The notes below the pieces were generated by a model. That model was not told the DNA's origin and ran no database searches. It was given only the letters and a program-made list of their open reading frames with translations. Source: Rana temporaria (taxonomy: Eukaryota > Chordata > Amphibia > Anura > Ranidae). Taken from it: a stretch of DNA of 64,000 nucleotides. The DNA lies in NCBI RefSeq assembly GCF_905171775.1, contig NC_053492.1, positions 328,440,720 through 328,504,719 on the forward strand, read 5' to 3'. Both the position numbers and the translations under genes were made by a program. Below, in pieces: positions 11,062 through 22,698 of the stretch (position 1 is its first letter; each line of letters starts with the position of its first letter).

Positions 11062-13850
11062 TTCAGGTGTTATGTAACAAAATAGTCGCAGTCACACCAA
11101 CTGCGTTCAGATGGTATTAAATAGCAACCACACAGTAAGAGCGACTTGGCTCAAGTGTTATGTAACAAAATAGTCGCAGTCACACCAACTGCGTTCAGAT
11201 GGTATTAAATAGCAACCACACAGTAAGAGCGACTTGGCTCAAGTGTTATGTAACAAAATAGTCGCAGTCACACCAACTGCGTTCAGATGGTATTAAATAG
11301 CAACCACACAGTAAGAGCGACTTGGCTCAAGTGTTATGTAACAAAATAGTCGCAGTCACACCAACTGCGTTCAGATGGTATTAAATAGCAACCACACAGT
11401 AAGAGCGACTAGGCTCAAGTGTTATGTAACAAAATAGTCGCAGTCACACCAACTGCGTTCAGATGGTATTAAATAGCAACCACACAGTAAGAGCGACTTG
11501 GCTCAAGTGTTATGTAACAAAATAGTCGCAGTCACACCAACTGCGTTCAGATGGTATTAAATAGCAAACACACAGTAAGAGCGACTTGGCTCAAGTGTTA
11601 TGTAACAAAATAGTCGCAGTCACACCAACTGCGTTCAGATGGTATTAAATAGCAAACACACAGTAAGAGCGACTTGGCTCAAGTGTTATGTAACAAAATA
11701 GTCGCAGTCACACCAACTGCATTCAGATGGTATTAAATAGCAACCACACAGTAAGAGCGACTTGGCTCAAGTGTTATGTAACAAAATAGTCGCAGTCACA
11801 CCAACTGCGTTCAGATGGTATTAAATAGCAACCACACAGTAAGAGCGACTTGGCTCAAGTGTTATGTAACAAAATAGGCGCAGTCACACCAACTGCGTTC
11901 AGATGGTATTAAATAGCAACCACACAGTAAGAGCGACTAGGCTCAAGTGTTATGTAACAAAATAGTCGCAGTCACACCAACTGCGTTCAGATGGTATTAA
12001 ATAGCAACCACACAGTAAGAGCGACTTGGCTCAAGTGTTATGTAACAAAATAGTCGCAGTCACACCAACTGCGTTCAGATGGTATTAAATAGCAAACACA
12101 CAGTAAGAGCGACTTGGCTCAAGTGTTATGTAACAAAATAGTCGCAGTCACACCAACTGCGTTCAGATGGTATTAAATAGCAAACACACAGTAAGAGCGA
12201 CTTGGCTCAAGTGTTATGTAACAAAATAGTCGCAGTCACACCAACTGCGTTCAGATGGTATTAAATAGCAACCACACAGTAAGAGCGACTTGGCGCAAGT
12301 GTTATGTAACAAAATAGTCGCAGTCACACCAACTGCGTTCAGATGGTATTAAATAGCAACCACACAGTAAGAGCGACTTGGCTCAAGTGTTATGTAACAA
12401 AATAGTCGCAGTCACACCAACTGCGTTCAGATGGTATTAAACAGCAACCACACAGTAAGAGCGACTTGGCTCAAGTGTTATGTAACAAAATAGTCGCAGT
12501 CAGACCAACTGCGTTCAGATGGTATTAAACAGCAACCACACAGTAAGAGCGACTTGGCTCAAGTGTTATGTAACAAAATAGTCGCAGTCACACCAACTGC
12601 GTTCAGATGGTATTAAACAGCAACCACACAGTAAGAGCGACTTGGCTCAAGTGTTATGTAACAAAATAGTCGCAGTCACACCAACTGCATTCAGATGGTA
12701 TTAAATAGCAACCACACAGTAAGAGCGACTTGGCTCAAGTGTTATGTAACAAAATAGTCGCAGTCACACCAACTGCGTTCAGATGGTATTAAATAGCAAC
12801 CACACAGTAAGAGCGACTTGGCTCAAGTGTTATGTAACAAAATAGTCGCAGTCACACCAACTGCGTTCAGATGGTATTAAACAGCAACCACACAGTAAGA
12901 GCGACTTGGCTCAAGTGTTATGTAACAAAATAGTCGCAGTCACACCAACTGCGTTCAGATGGTATTAAATAGCAACCACACAGTAAGAGCGACTTGGCTC
13001 AAGTGTTATGTAACAAAATAGTCGCAGTCACACCAACTGCGTTCAGATGGTATTAAATAGCAACCACACAGTAAGAGCGACTTGGCTCAAGTGTTATGTA
13101 ACAAAATAGTCGCAGTCACACCAACTGCATTCATATGGTATTAAATAGCAACCACACAGTAAGAGCGACTTGGCTCAAGTGTTATGTAACAAAATAGTCG
13201 CAGTCACACCAACTGCGTTCAGATGGTATTAAATAGCAAACACACAGTAAGAGCGACTTGGCTCAAGTGTTATGTAACAAAATAGTCGCAGTCACACCAA
13301 CTGCGTTCAGATGGTATTAAATAGCAACCACACAGTAAGAGCGACTTGGCTCAAGTGTTATGTAACAAAATAGTCGCAGTCACACCAACTGCATTCAGAT
13401 GGTATTAAATAGCAACCACACAGTAAGAGCGACTGCGGTCAAATGTGATTTAACAGCACACAAGCAGTGACACCAACTGCGTTTAGTTGCTATTAAACAG
13501 CACACACGCAGTAATAGCGACTGCGGTCAAATGCGATTTAATAGCACACACACAGTGACACCGACTGCGTTTAGTTGCTATTAAACAGCACACACGCAGT
13601 AATAGCGACTGCGGTCAAATGCGATTTAACAGCACACATGCAGTGACACCGACTGCGTTTAGTTGCTATTAAACAGCACACACGCAGTAATAGCGACTGC
13701 GGTCAAATGCAATTTAACAGCACACACGCAGTGACACCAAATGCGTTTAGTTGCTATTAAACAGCACACACGCAGTAAGAATGTCTGCGTTTCTGTGCAA
13801 TTCAATAGCCCAGACTGCGCTTCTGTGAAAATAAATTGCACACGTGCAGT
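11062..13850. repeat. 5'-side tandem array, 88-bp unit, hAT copy 1
   Basis: There are about 27 nearly identical 88-bp units (tcaagtgttatg at 11151, 11239, 11327 and on) to about 13437. A few older, diverged units with the same 88-bp spacing follow to about 13850. In the diverged part each unit splits into two related 44-bp halves (CTGTTTAATAGCAACTAAA and CTATTAAATCGCATTTGAC type), so 88 bp is a dimer. The array lies between the promoter region and the transposase ATG. Homogenised centre with diverged edge is typical of unequal exchange. Confidence 0.95.
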
Positions 13851-14102
13851 AACAGGTAATGCGTCTGTGTGTGCAATTAAACTAGCACACGTTCAATAAC
13901 TCAGAATAATATTTTCAAGCTAATCCCTAATGCAGGCAATACAACACGTTAGAGCACTGCATGTAGAACAATCTCCTGCCTGACAGATACTAATAGATCA
14001 ACTAGATGAGCTATACAGTTTATAAATATATTGACAACGCCTAAGGATGTGAATATATTCTCTACAAACTGTAGTTTTAACTATACTGACTACACTTCCT
14101 AC

Positions 14103-14103
<1 letters not shown>

Positions 14104-14182
<79 letters not shown>
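14104..14182. repeat. (TATC)n microsatellite
   Basis: About 19 tandem TATC tetranucleotides lie in the 5' leader region of hAT copy 1. Confidence 0.95.
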
Positions 14183-14302
14183 GTAGAAAAGACACGTCTC
14201 TATCTCTCTATCTATCTCTCTCTGTCTGACTGATCTCCTCTCTGTAACAAGCTGGAACACACTACAGAAGGCAGCCGTGCAGGGGCGTGTACTAATCCCC
14301 CT

Positions 14303-14411
14303 GAGCCATAATTGGCCAAAGCCACCCTGGCTTTGGCCAATTATGGCTCTTCGTTTTTTGAGCGCTGTGATTGGCCAAGCATGCGGGACATACAGCATGC
14401 TTGGCCAATCA
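14303..14411. promoter_or_regulatory. Paired CCAAT-containing hairpins of hAT copy 1
   Basis: There are two adjacent inverted repeats. One is gccataattggccaaagcc with its complement, the other tgattggccaagcatgc with its complement. Each arm holds ATTGGCCAA, a CCAAT box readable on both strands. The same pair sits at the same place in copies 2 and 3 just before their TATA box. Copy 1 has lost the TATA-bearing segment between the hairpins and the leader. Confidence 0.6.
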
Positions 14412-14561
14412 TCAGCGCTCAACGCCGCAGTGAATTATGGGACGTTTTGCGTCATTCGAATTTGGCGCGAACGACCCATTTCGTTCGAGTTTCGACGAAC
14501 GATCGAACGCCCGATGTTCGATTCGAACATACGTTCGAATCGAACGCGGAGCTCATCCCTA

Positions 14562-15145
14562 CTGAGCTCCTCCATGCCTCTTATCAGTTTGGTTGCCCTT
14601 CTCTGCACTTTCTCCAGTTCCCTGATATCCTTTTTGAGAACTTGTGCCCAAAACTGAACTACATATTACAGGTGAGGTCTTACTAATAATTTGAAAAGGG
14701 GCAAAAATATATCTCTCTCTCTGGAGTCCATACCTCTCCTAATACAAGAAAGGACTTTGCTCACTTTGGAAACCGCAGCTTGGCATTGCATGCCATTATT
14801 AAGCTTATGATCTACTAAAACCCACAGATCCTTCTCCACTATGGATCTCCCCTAGTATGTATGATGCATGTATATTCTTAGCCCCCAAGTGCATAAATTT
14901 ACATTTATCAACATTAAACCTCATCTGCCACATAGTAACCCAATTAGACAGAGCATTGGGGTTGGCTTGTAAATTGGCGACATCCTGTAAGGACGTTATT
15001 CCACTGCATAGTTTGGTGTTATCTGCAAAGACAGAAATGTTACTTTTGATCCCAGACCCAATATCATTTATAAAGATATTAAAAAGTAAGGGTCTCAGCA
15101 CTGAACATTTGGGGTACACCACTGAATCTTAGACCATTCAGAGTA
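14562..15145 (-). mobile_element. CR1-like LINE, segment 11: reverse transcriptase catalytic region
   Basis: The minus strand reads SVLRPLLFNIFINDI, then ISVFADNTKL (the FADD box, with the second D as N), then QANPNALSNWVTMWQMRFNVDKCKFMHLG, which is the CR1 RT palm and thumb. Towards its 3' side it continues as SRERYIF..RATKLIRGMEE up to the hAT copy 1 insertion. Isolated substitutions, including the lost Asp and GVPQG read as VYPKC, show an inactive copy. Confidence 0.88.
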
Positions 15146-16228
15146 TCAAAAGTTACCACCTCCACTAAGATCAGGTGACCAGCTAACGGAGATGGAAAAA
15201 TTATGCTCTACAGAGACCTCTAAAGGCACCATCTCAAAGGTGTACAGGATCTTGGTGGAGAATGACGAGCAGGAGATTCCACCATTCATTGAAAAATGGG
15301 AAAGGGAACTTGGAACACAGCACGATAGGACCCAACTAAAGAAAATGTTGAAACTGGTACACTCCTCCGCGGTAGATAGCCAAACCGCTGAAATGAATTA
15401 CAAATGTATTGCTAGATGGTACATAACACCGAACAAATTAAATAAATTCAAAGAAGACCAATCAGGACACTGCTGGAGGGGCTGCGAGACCCCAGGAACC
15501 ATGGTCCACCTTTGGTGGGAATGCCCCAAAATAAAGAGATTCTGGGAGAAGATATTGGAACTTATAGAAGCAATTACAAAAAGTAAAATAAAGAAGGATC
15601 CATGGACCATTCTCTTTCACGGAGGGGAAGAAGGGATCAAAAAATACAAAGACTCCCTGGTGCTGCATTTGCTGAACGCGGCAAAGAAGCTAATTCCTAG
15701 AAAATGGCAAGAGATAGAATGCCCCTTGATATGGGAATGGATTGACGCGGTGGAACAAACATACTCGATGGAAGAACTAAGGGAAGGCATAGAAGGGAAT
15801 AATATGGGTCAAAGTAAGAAATGGGATGGATGGAGAGCTTTTAAGAGGTCATGGAGCTATGTTGAAAATCTAAGGGCTGACATTTGAGATTTCGGAAGAG
15901 ATAGATAAAGAGGCTGAGCGTGGTGAGAGGGAAGATCTGGGGAGGGAAGGGAAGGGGAACAAAAATGGGAAAAGAAGATAGTATATTTTGTATTTCGTTA
16001 AAATAAACACATAAAAATTATACTATAACAAAGTATTAAAAAAAAAGAGAAAATAATGATAAGAAATATACAAAAAAAAAAAAAAAAAGAAAAAGCAAGA
16101 TAAAATTCCACCTTTACTAATGATGCGAAGCCGAAATGGAGACGCTAAAGGGCCGGTAAGAGAACTTGTGCGCTCCAGGTAAAACTCTACTAGGTGGAGT
16201 CTGAAGTAAAGAAAAAAAAGAAAAAAAA
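15146..16228 (+). mobile_element. 5'-truncated L1/Tx1-like LINE insertion
   Basis: It is bounded by the 15-bp direct repeat agaccattcagagta (15131-15145 and 16229-16243) and ends in A-rich sequence, the signature of target-primed reverse transcription. It contains only the ORF2 C-terminus, a 3' UTR with AATAAA near 16001, a poly(A) tract (about 16050-16090), ~115 bases of unrelated-looking sequence and a second A-rich tail. It interrupts the CR1 LINE. Confidence 0.85.
15192..15887 (+). pseudogene. L1/Tx1 ORF2 C-terminal domain (partial)
   Basis: The open stretch of 231 codons has no RT core left. It carries the C-terminal region of L1/Tx1 ORF2 with a CCHC-like zinc knuckle, CWRGCETPGTMVHLWWEC, followed by IKRFWEKILELI and the LIPRKW motif seen in Tx1-type tails. 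The same region of the other LINE (34820-37651) reads CWRCSAAVGTYLHVWWDC, so the two belong to related families. The start is an artefact of truncation, not a true initiation codon. It has no internal stop, which suggests a fairly recent insertion. Confidence 0.8.
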
Positions 16229-16244
16229 AGACCATTCAGAGTAA

Positions 16245-16734
16245 AGCCTCGTACACACGCTTGGTTTTCTCTGCAAGAACCAGCAAGAAAATTGCTGGCA
16301 GAGCTTTGTAAAACGAGCGTGTGTATGAGCCTTTCAGGTTTCTCATCTGGAAATCTGCCCAGAATCTCGACGAGAAAAATAGAGATCTCTATTTTCTCGT
16401 CCAGATTCTTGTCGGCCTGTTTCCCGACGAGAAACCTGAGCGTCTGTATACTTACCTGTCGCCGTGGAAACCTGCGCATGCTCGAAATGACTTTGACACA
16501 TGCACCTTAGCTTCCACGGCATAGGCAAGGTGAAGCAAGATGGCGGCGAATGCATTGAATGTGACGAGCGCATGCTCGTCGTACACAATGACGTCACCGT
16601 GTTCTTGCCTTTCAAAAGAACTGCAGTTCTTTTGAAATGAGTGTGTGTACACTCGGGTGGCAAGAGAATCTTGCCAAGAATCTCGTCAGGAAAAACAACG
16701 TTTTGACGAGATTGTTGCCCGTGTGTACGAGGCT
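16245..16734. mobile_element. MITE with AGCCTCGTACACACG inverted ends, TAA duplication
   Basis: The ends are agcctcgtacacacg and cgtgtgtacgaggct, flanked by taa on both sides (16242-16244 and 16735-16737). The body has nested hairpins (ctcgtcgaga-type and gagaaacctga-type pairs) and no coding capacity. With it removed, the CR1 frame reads NDSYSEWS, which supports the three-base duplication. Confidence 0.8.
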
Positions 16735-16990
16735 TAAGAGTCATTAACCACTACTCTCTGAATTCTGACTTTTAGCCAGTTTTCTATCCATTTACAAACT
16801 GATATTTCCAATCCTGTAGACTTTACCTTACACATGAGCCGTGTGTGGGGAACTGTATCGAACGCTTTTGCAAAATCCAAGTGTACCACGGCCACCCTCT
16901 GTTTTACTTACCTCTTCATAAAAATAAATCAGGTTTGTCTGACAACTTCTATCTTTCACAAATCCATGCTGTCTGTTGCTTAAATAGTTT
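16735..16990 (-). mobile_element. CR1-like LINE, segment 10: reverse transcriptase fingers and palm
   Basis: The minus strand reads NYLSNRQHGFVKDRSCQTNLIYFYEEVSK. Then, with small frame changes, come LDFAKAFDTVPH-like sequence and the WIENWLK helix, RT motifs of CR1. It continues in segment 11 after the L1 and MITE, and in segment 9 before the DIRS element. Confidence 0.85.
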
Positions 16991-17107
16991 TTTCCTGGCC
17001 AGTCCTCCCATCAGCACATCATGGGTTAATCCCCTCCTCCGGTCCACCAGTACCACCTTCTTTTAGCTAATAAGTAGGGGGCCCCTCCTCCCAGTCCTTG
17101 TTCCTTT
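16991..17107 (+). repeat. Left inverted terminal repeat of the DIRS element
   Basis: About 117 bases starting cctggccag and including gggttaatcccctcctccgg and ctaataagtagggggcccc. It is matched in inverse at 22586-22698 with a few differences. Confidence 0.85.
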
Positions 17108-17459
17108 TTTTTGGTCGGACGATCAGACCACCTAAGACTCTTCCAGACAATCAAGCTACGAATGAAGAGGAAGAAAGAAAACCCCCCTACCGAACCATCC
17201 CCACGCAGGTTCAGCCTCTCCTCGGGTTGAAAGGTCCAGAAGTAATAAAGGTATGCCCCTTTATGACACTGGACGCTCAGGTGCATGAGCTGCGGGCGTT
17301 TTTAGCTTATAGGAAGCTTACTGTGATCATAGAGGCTGTGGGGTGTCTCCTGTCCTCTGCTAGGACATGCTGGCTCCTTCTCCTTACTCAGATCTGAGCT
17401 CCGTAGGAGCGCGCCGCCCCTCCTTCCTTCACTTTATGTTAGTCGGCGGTGACCTCACA

Positions 17460-17520
17460 GGGGGGGCGGGGCCGGGGGCGCGCCGGGGGCGTGCCCAAAT
17501 CGGCTTTAAAAGACTCTCCA
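17460..17520 (+). promoter_or_regulatory. GC-box-rich putative promoter of the DIRS element
   Basis: GGGGGCGGGGCC and GGGGGCGTGCCC repeats lie directly ahead of GGCTTTAAAAGAC, a TATA-like box, upstream of the gag-like region. The leader beyond it (17520-18020) is non-coding and holds an (AAAT)n tract near 17940-17967. Confidence 0.4.
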
Positions 17521-18019
17521 GGACAGGAGGCTCAGTGCGGTCTGCCACTGTCTGGGAGAGGAAGCACTAGGTAAGCCTCCAGCTGAGGAGGATTGTGTGA
17601 TATTGTGTCAGCGCTGCACTATGCTTTCAGGTCCTCATTGTTCGTTTTTGCTTTGAAGTAGCTTTTCACGATGGTCTAAGCTGTCATTACTGTGTGTCTA
17701 AAACTCCTCAGAACCAATCAGATTCATTTTAAAAACAAAACACTGCCCTGGATTTGTTTGTTTTTGTTCTGTGTCTTCCCGACTCACCTCTCACCCGGAA
17801 CTTCATGTATGTACCTTTGAAACCGAAAGTGAAACTAGAGGCACATTATATTATTGAATTTAATCTATTCTTAATCATTTTTAAAAGGAATCAGTTAACT
17901 TTTATGTCTCTATACCCTGTAAACAGTCATTTCAGCAAAATAAATAAATAAATAAAATAAAATAAAATTAGGTATCAATTGCTACCCCGCCTGATGTGCG
18001 TATCCTGCTTCTTTACACA

Positions 18020-19480
18020 GCATGAGCTCACCACAGCCTCAGGATGCACCAAAGTCACCGGACAGGTAGGAGGGGTCAACGGGGGCTACAACGTAAAAGA
18101 GTGCAATACCAAGAGCTAAAGGTAGTGTTTCTTGGTTGTCTTTTTAGGAGCAGAAGCCCTAAGATAAGACAGGAACGGAGAAAAAAGTCCCGCCACCGTT
18201 CAAAATCTCCGCAAGCGTCTGGCTCTCGGGCAACGCATAAGTCCCATATCTAGTCCAGCACGCAAATCCAGTCACTCTGCGACTGTAGCAGAGCCAAATG
18301 CATCAAGACCCCGCCCAGACGATGGTCTTTGTTGGGCATGTTCGGTACCATCCGAACCTGGCAAACTTCTATGCACCGGCTGCATTAAGGACGTGGCTAC
18401 AGGTGGCAGAGGGTATTCAGTCAGCCGCAGCCACCAAAACACCTAGAAGATCTAAAGTTAGTAGCGCCAATCAATCAGTGGGCGATGAATGACCTGCGCG
18501 GGAGACGCTATCACTAGGCTCATCGGACTCTGAAGAGCCTTCAGAATATTTATTTGATTTTCAATATATTGAATCATTTGTCACAGCCGTGAGGGACACC
18601 ATTGACTGGGATCAAGATGTTCAGCCAAGCTGAGGAAAAAAAAAAAAAAATTTTAAGGATTTTTTCCTAGCCGGAAAAGGCAAGGGGTTACTTTCTCCCT
18701 CTTGCCGGAAATCCGAGAATGGTTCGAGGAGGAACGGGAAAAGCCGGAAAAGAGGGCAAACGTACAGAATCGTTTCTCAAGGTTGTACCCTTTTAAAACC
18801 CCAGAAGCAGACCTTTGGGACTCCCCATAGGGGAATAGATGTGGCCTTACAGCGCCTGGCCCGACAGGTCGCATTGCCATTGTAAGACCCAATGGACAGA
18901 CGTGCATACACAGACCTAAAAAAGGTCCGCGTGCCGCCAGGCTATTGCACTAACCTCAGTCTCCAGAGCACTCAAGGTTTGGACCACGAGAACCCAAGCA
19001 GCCCTAAAAGCAGATACAGGGTCAGAATCAGTCATACAGACAATGGAGGAATTCGATCTTGCCGCCAATTTCATAGCGGAAGCCTCTATGGACCTGACAA
19101 AGTTACTCGCAAAAATCATGGCTTTTGCAGTGACGGCAAAGAGGGCCCTCTGGTTCCGACATTGGGGAGCAGACAGCACCTCAAAACTGAGTCTCTGCAA
19201 TATTCCGTTTAATGGCAAGGTGCTGTTCGGAAAGACCCTAGAAGAAGCTATTTGTCGAGCTACAGGGGGAAAGTCGGGTCTAATGCCACAGAGACCTAGG
19301 AAGACACAGCAGGCCACCCGGCCAGCCCAACCAGACTACAAAAGGGCGTATGACGCCAGGTCATACAGGCCAGGACGGGAATATACAAGGCCCTACTGGA
19401 AAAATCCACAAGATTCTTTTCAGCGGAAGGTAAAGTCTAGAGCGGCACAGACCGCGAAAAAACCCGAAAAATCTTTTTGA
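18020..19480 (+). pseudogene. DIRS gag-like protein (decayed)
   Basis: The best-preserved part is 19043-19480, a 145-residue frame containing FDLAANFIAEASMDLTKL, then RALWFRHWGADSTSKLSLC and GKVLFGKTLEEAI. These are the DIRS/Ngaro gag signature 'ALWLrpW.AD..SK..L..LPF.G..LFG'. A basic tail rich in Arg, Lys and Pro follows. Upstream sequence, including an SRSPKIRQERRKKSRHRSK stretch near 18150-18230 and an acidic DSEEP-like part near 18520, fits the N-terminal half but lies in several frames with stops. There is no single open frame, so the gene is inactive. Confidence 0.65.
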
Positions 19481-19537
19481 CGGGTTAACCGCCCATCCCC
19501 CCCAGGTGGGCGCCAGGTTAATGTCCTTCGGGGAAGT

Positions 19538-21330
19538 ATGGGCGGAAGAGGTCAAGGACCAGTGGGTCCGCAAGATGGTCAGATACGGTTCCAAAATATC
19601 CTTTCAGAAGAAAACACCCAATGCGGTGGTCCACACAAAATAACCGACAGATCAGAGGAAACGGAACTGCTTACAAGAATATTTAGACAGCTTACAGCAA
19701 AAGAATGCAATTTCGCCGGTGCCCCTATCCCAAAAAGGAAAAGGGGTATACTCTCCAATCTTTCTAGTTCCCAAAGCATCGGGAGATCTCAGACCAGTTC
19801 TGGACCTGAGAATTCTAAACCACTTCATAGAACCCAAGACGTTCAAGAGGGAGTCTGTATTTACAATCATCTCTGTGTTGCAACCAGGAGACTGGTTGAT
19901 ATCAGTCGATCTAACGGATGCATATTTGCACGTCCCAATCAACGAGAGCCACCAAAGATATCTAAGATCACTTCCAGTTCAGGTGTCTGCCGTTCGGCAT
20001 CAGCACAGCTCCGCGAGTGTTTTCTAAAATCTTACTAGCCGTTATTGCCGTCATTCGCCTGAAAGGCATAAAAATATTTCACTACCTAGACGACATCCTG
20101 GTAGTAGCACATTCGAGCGGGGAACTGGCGTCTCAACGCGAGATGGTTCTAGAAATCCTATCAAAATTTGGCCGGATCATCAACAGGCAAAAGAGCCAAT
20201 TGATTCCCTCACAACAGATGGAATATCTGGGACTGTTTTTCAATACAAACAGAGGCCTTGTCCTCCTACCCGAACGAAAGAAGGCAGAATTTGTAGCCTG
20301 CGTCAGCAGCGTGATGAAGTCAACATCGCTAACGGCAAGAGATTGTATGACCTTACTCGGGATGTTTACTGCAGCAAGCCCAACCATTCCTTGGGCAAGA
20401 TTCCACACAAGAGCCTTCCAGGCAACCTTCCTGAACCAATAGGACAGTACCTCTCTTCACCAGAGGATTCTCATACCAAGCCGGATTCGACAGAACCTAG
20501 CTTGGTGGAAGTCATCAGAGAACCTGTCGCGGGGCATGCCCCTCAGCCCCGGGCACTGGGTTCCGATAACTTTGGGTGCCGATCTTCGGGGCTGGGGTGC
20601 TCACTGCCTCGGCAGGCAGGTGCAAGGAGTTTGGAGCAAGACGGAATCCCGACACTCCAACCTTTTGGAGCTGCAAGCAGCATACATGGCCCTGCAGGCC
20701 TTCGAGAAACTGGTACACGGAGCTCGAGTTAAACTAATGTTAGACAACAAGACAGCAGTAGCATATATAGCCAGACAGGGCGGAACCAAGAGCTTGCCAC
20801 TTCTGCAGGTGGCAACCAAAATATTTGTGTGGGCCGAAGCACATCTGGAAGCCCTAACAGCAGCCTACATTCCGGGCAGCCAGAATTCCATCGTGGATCA
20901 TCTGAGTCGGGAGTTCCCCGACAAGAACGAATGGGCCTTGAACAAGAAGTTCCTAGAACCAATCTTTTCCGAGTGGGGGACACCCTCAGTGGATCTAATG
21001 GCGACCCGAGTCAATACAAAGACACCCCAATTTGTGTCCAGGTTCTGTTGCAACAAAGCCTTGACCCAAGATGCCTTCTCCATTCCATGGGATTTTCCCC
21101 TAGTTTACATCTTTCCGCCGGTGCCGCTAGTAATGAGGACTTTGTTAAAGATTGCGAGGGAAAAGGTTCATACAATAATAATTCTACCCTTTTGGCCGCA
21201 GAGGCCATGGTTCCCTCTACTCCTACACATGGCGTCGGCTCCCCCAAGACGTCTGCCGCTAAAGAGAGATCTCCTATGGCAGTGCCAATGGGTTCACCCC
21301 AACCCGAACAGGTTGCAAACTGACGGCCTG
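19538..21330 (+). pseudogene. DIRS reverse transcriptase / RNase H (decayed)
   Basis: RT motifs are spread over three frames: GVYSPIFLVPKASGDLRPVL and LISVDLTDAYLHVPI (19719-20027), then IFHYLDDILVVA (YLDD box) and MEYLGLFF (20017-20442). RNase H follows in the frame starting at 20536, with GADLRGWGAHCL, LLELQAAYMAL, LMLDNKTAVAYI and SIVDHLSRE supplying the D-E-D-D residues. Beyond it, FSEWGTPSVDLMATRVN is the post-RNase H domain typical of DIRS. At least two frame breaks separate the parts. All core catalytic residues are still recognisable. Confidence 0.8.
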
Positions 21331-21339
21331 GCTGCTGAA

Positions 21340-22298
21340 TCAACCAGACTCCAGGCACAAGGCATTTCAAAGGAAGTAATCTCAACACTGTTAAAGTCTA
21401 GAAAGGCCTCGACCAATGTCACCTACAACAGGATTTGGGCAAAGTTTACAACTTTTGCTTTACAGAAAAATTTTGCTTCGGTGGATCCGAATGTGGCACA
21501 AGTACTGGACTTTTTGCAATTTGCTCTAAACAAAGGCTTAGCCTATAGTACATTGAAGGTACAAATTTCAGCTTTGTCGTGTTTTACAGGATACAGGTGG
21601 GCAGACGAACCACTGGTAAAACAATTCTTAAAAGCGACCATGAAAATTAATCCTCCAAGGAAGTCTCTATTTCCGGCCTGGGACTTAGGCACAGTGCTAA
21701 GAGCACTACTTCTGCATTCTTTTGTACCGGCAGAATCTTGTCCATTCTGGTTCCTAACACTTAAACTGTTTTTTTCTCACTGCCGTTACATCGGCAAGAA
21801 GGGTATCCGAGCTAGCGGCCCTGTCCAGTAAGGAACCGTACTGTATCATCCTTCCAGACAAAGTAATTCTGAGGCCTTCACCAATAGCAACTCCCAAGGT
21901 AGTTTCAAAAATGTCACCTTAACTGGGAGGCAGTGCTACCTAGCTTTACATTACCTCCTAAGCAGGAAGAAAAACTGGACCTCAGACCTCTGGACATGGT
22001 CAACCGTTTCTCAATTTACCTGCACCGTTCTCAACAAGTGCGTAAAACGCATTCCCTTTTCATCTTACCATCTGGGCCTAAAAAAGGACAAGCCGTTTCA
22101 ACAAGAATAATCTCGACCTGGATCACCAAAGTAAGAAAGCTCACGTACGAGAAACAAGGGCTGACGCCTCCTCAGGCAACTAGAGCTCACTCTACCAGAG
22201 GGGTGGCAGCGTCCTGGGCAGCATTTGCCAAAATACCAGTTATGCAAAACGGCCAGTTGGAGTTCCTGCAAGACCTTCGCAAAGCATTAGAAATCTAG
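21340..22298 (+). pseudogene. DIRS tyrosine recombinase (decayed, C-terminus changed)
   Basis: The N-terminal core-binding part follows RNase H in the same frame: SRKASTNVTYNRIWAKF and NKGLAYSTLKVQISALSCF. The frame ends at 21831. The catalytic half resumes at about 21933 in another frame, with FILPSGPKKGQAVS, ISTWI and ARAHSTRGVAASWA, the latter giving the H-x-x-R of box II. The usual closing part with the nucleophilic tyrosine is not evident: the frame ends LEFLQDLRKALEI. Loss of the tyrosine and the frame break make this recombinase inactive. Confidence 0.75.
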
Positions 22299-22439
22299 AC
22301 GTGACGTCATCTAAGTCTAGTTTCGGAAATGCCGTGGTATCGGCACCTTTTCAGGCAAAATAAAGAAAGATTCACTTAAGCAGCATTTATAGTTGTCGTC
22401 CGAGTCTTATATACATTTTCCCGTCCTAGGGTGTTAAAT

Positions 22440-22585
22440 TAAATCCCATGATGTGCTGACGGGAGAACTGGCCAGGAAAACGGAAAATTGTTATTCTTAC
22501 CTTCGGTAATTTTCTTTTCCTGGCCTGTCCTCATGTCAGCACAGCCTTTTCCCTCCCTATAGTCTGTCATCCGCCAAATTAGTGG
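22440..22585 (+). repeat. Internal complementary region of the DIRS element
   Basis: It contains catgatgtgctgacgggag..ggccagg and cggaaaattgttattc, which repeat the outer-terminus sequence found at 22665-22732 and, in inverse, 16991-17030. This region would join the two ends during circular-intermediate synthesis in DIRS elements. Confidence 0.6.
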
Positions 22586-22698
22586 AACAAGGACTGGGAG
22601 GAGGGGCCCCCTACTTATTAGCTAAAAGAAGGTGGTACTGGTGGACCGGAGGAGGGGATTAACCCATGATGTGCTGACGTGAGGACAGGCCAGGAAAG
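22586..22698 (-). repeat. Right inverted terminal repeat of the DIRS element
   Basis: The inverse of 16991-17107, running ggaacaaggactgggagg.. to ..aggccaggaa, with only a few mismatches. About 34 more bases complete the element. Confidence 0.85.

Larger units (their letters stand above)
6179..14561 (-). mobile_element. hAT transposon copy 1 (BED-finger family)
   Basis: The ends are perfect 11-bp inverted repeats, tagggatgagc and gctcatcccta, flanked by the identical 8-bp duplication ctgagctc (6171-6178 and 14562-14569). The 8-bp TSD and the transposase inside place it in the hAT superfamily. Read from the right end, the order is: CGAAC/TTCGA-rich subterminal zone, CCAAT hairpins, (TATC)n, 88-bp tandem array, transposase, 131-bp tandem array, subterminal zone. 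It interrupts the CR1 LINE. At 8,383 bp it is much larger than a typical hAT because of the arrays. Confidence 0.92.

Noticed and set aside
11062..13850. Regular repeat array resembling CRISPR
   Set aside because: The units are tandem and nearly identical over the full 88 bp with no variable spacers, sit inside a hAT transposon, and the genome is eukaryotic.
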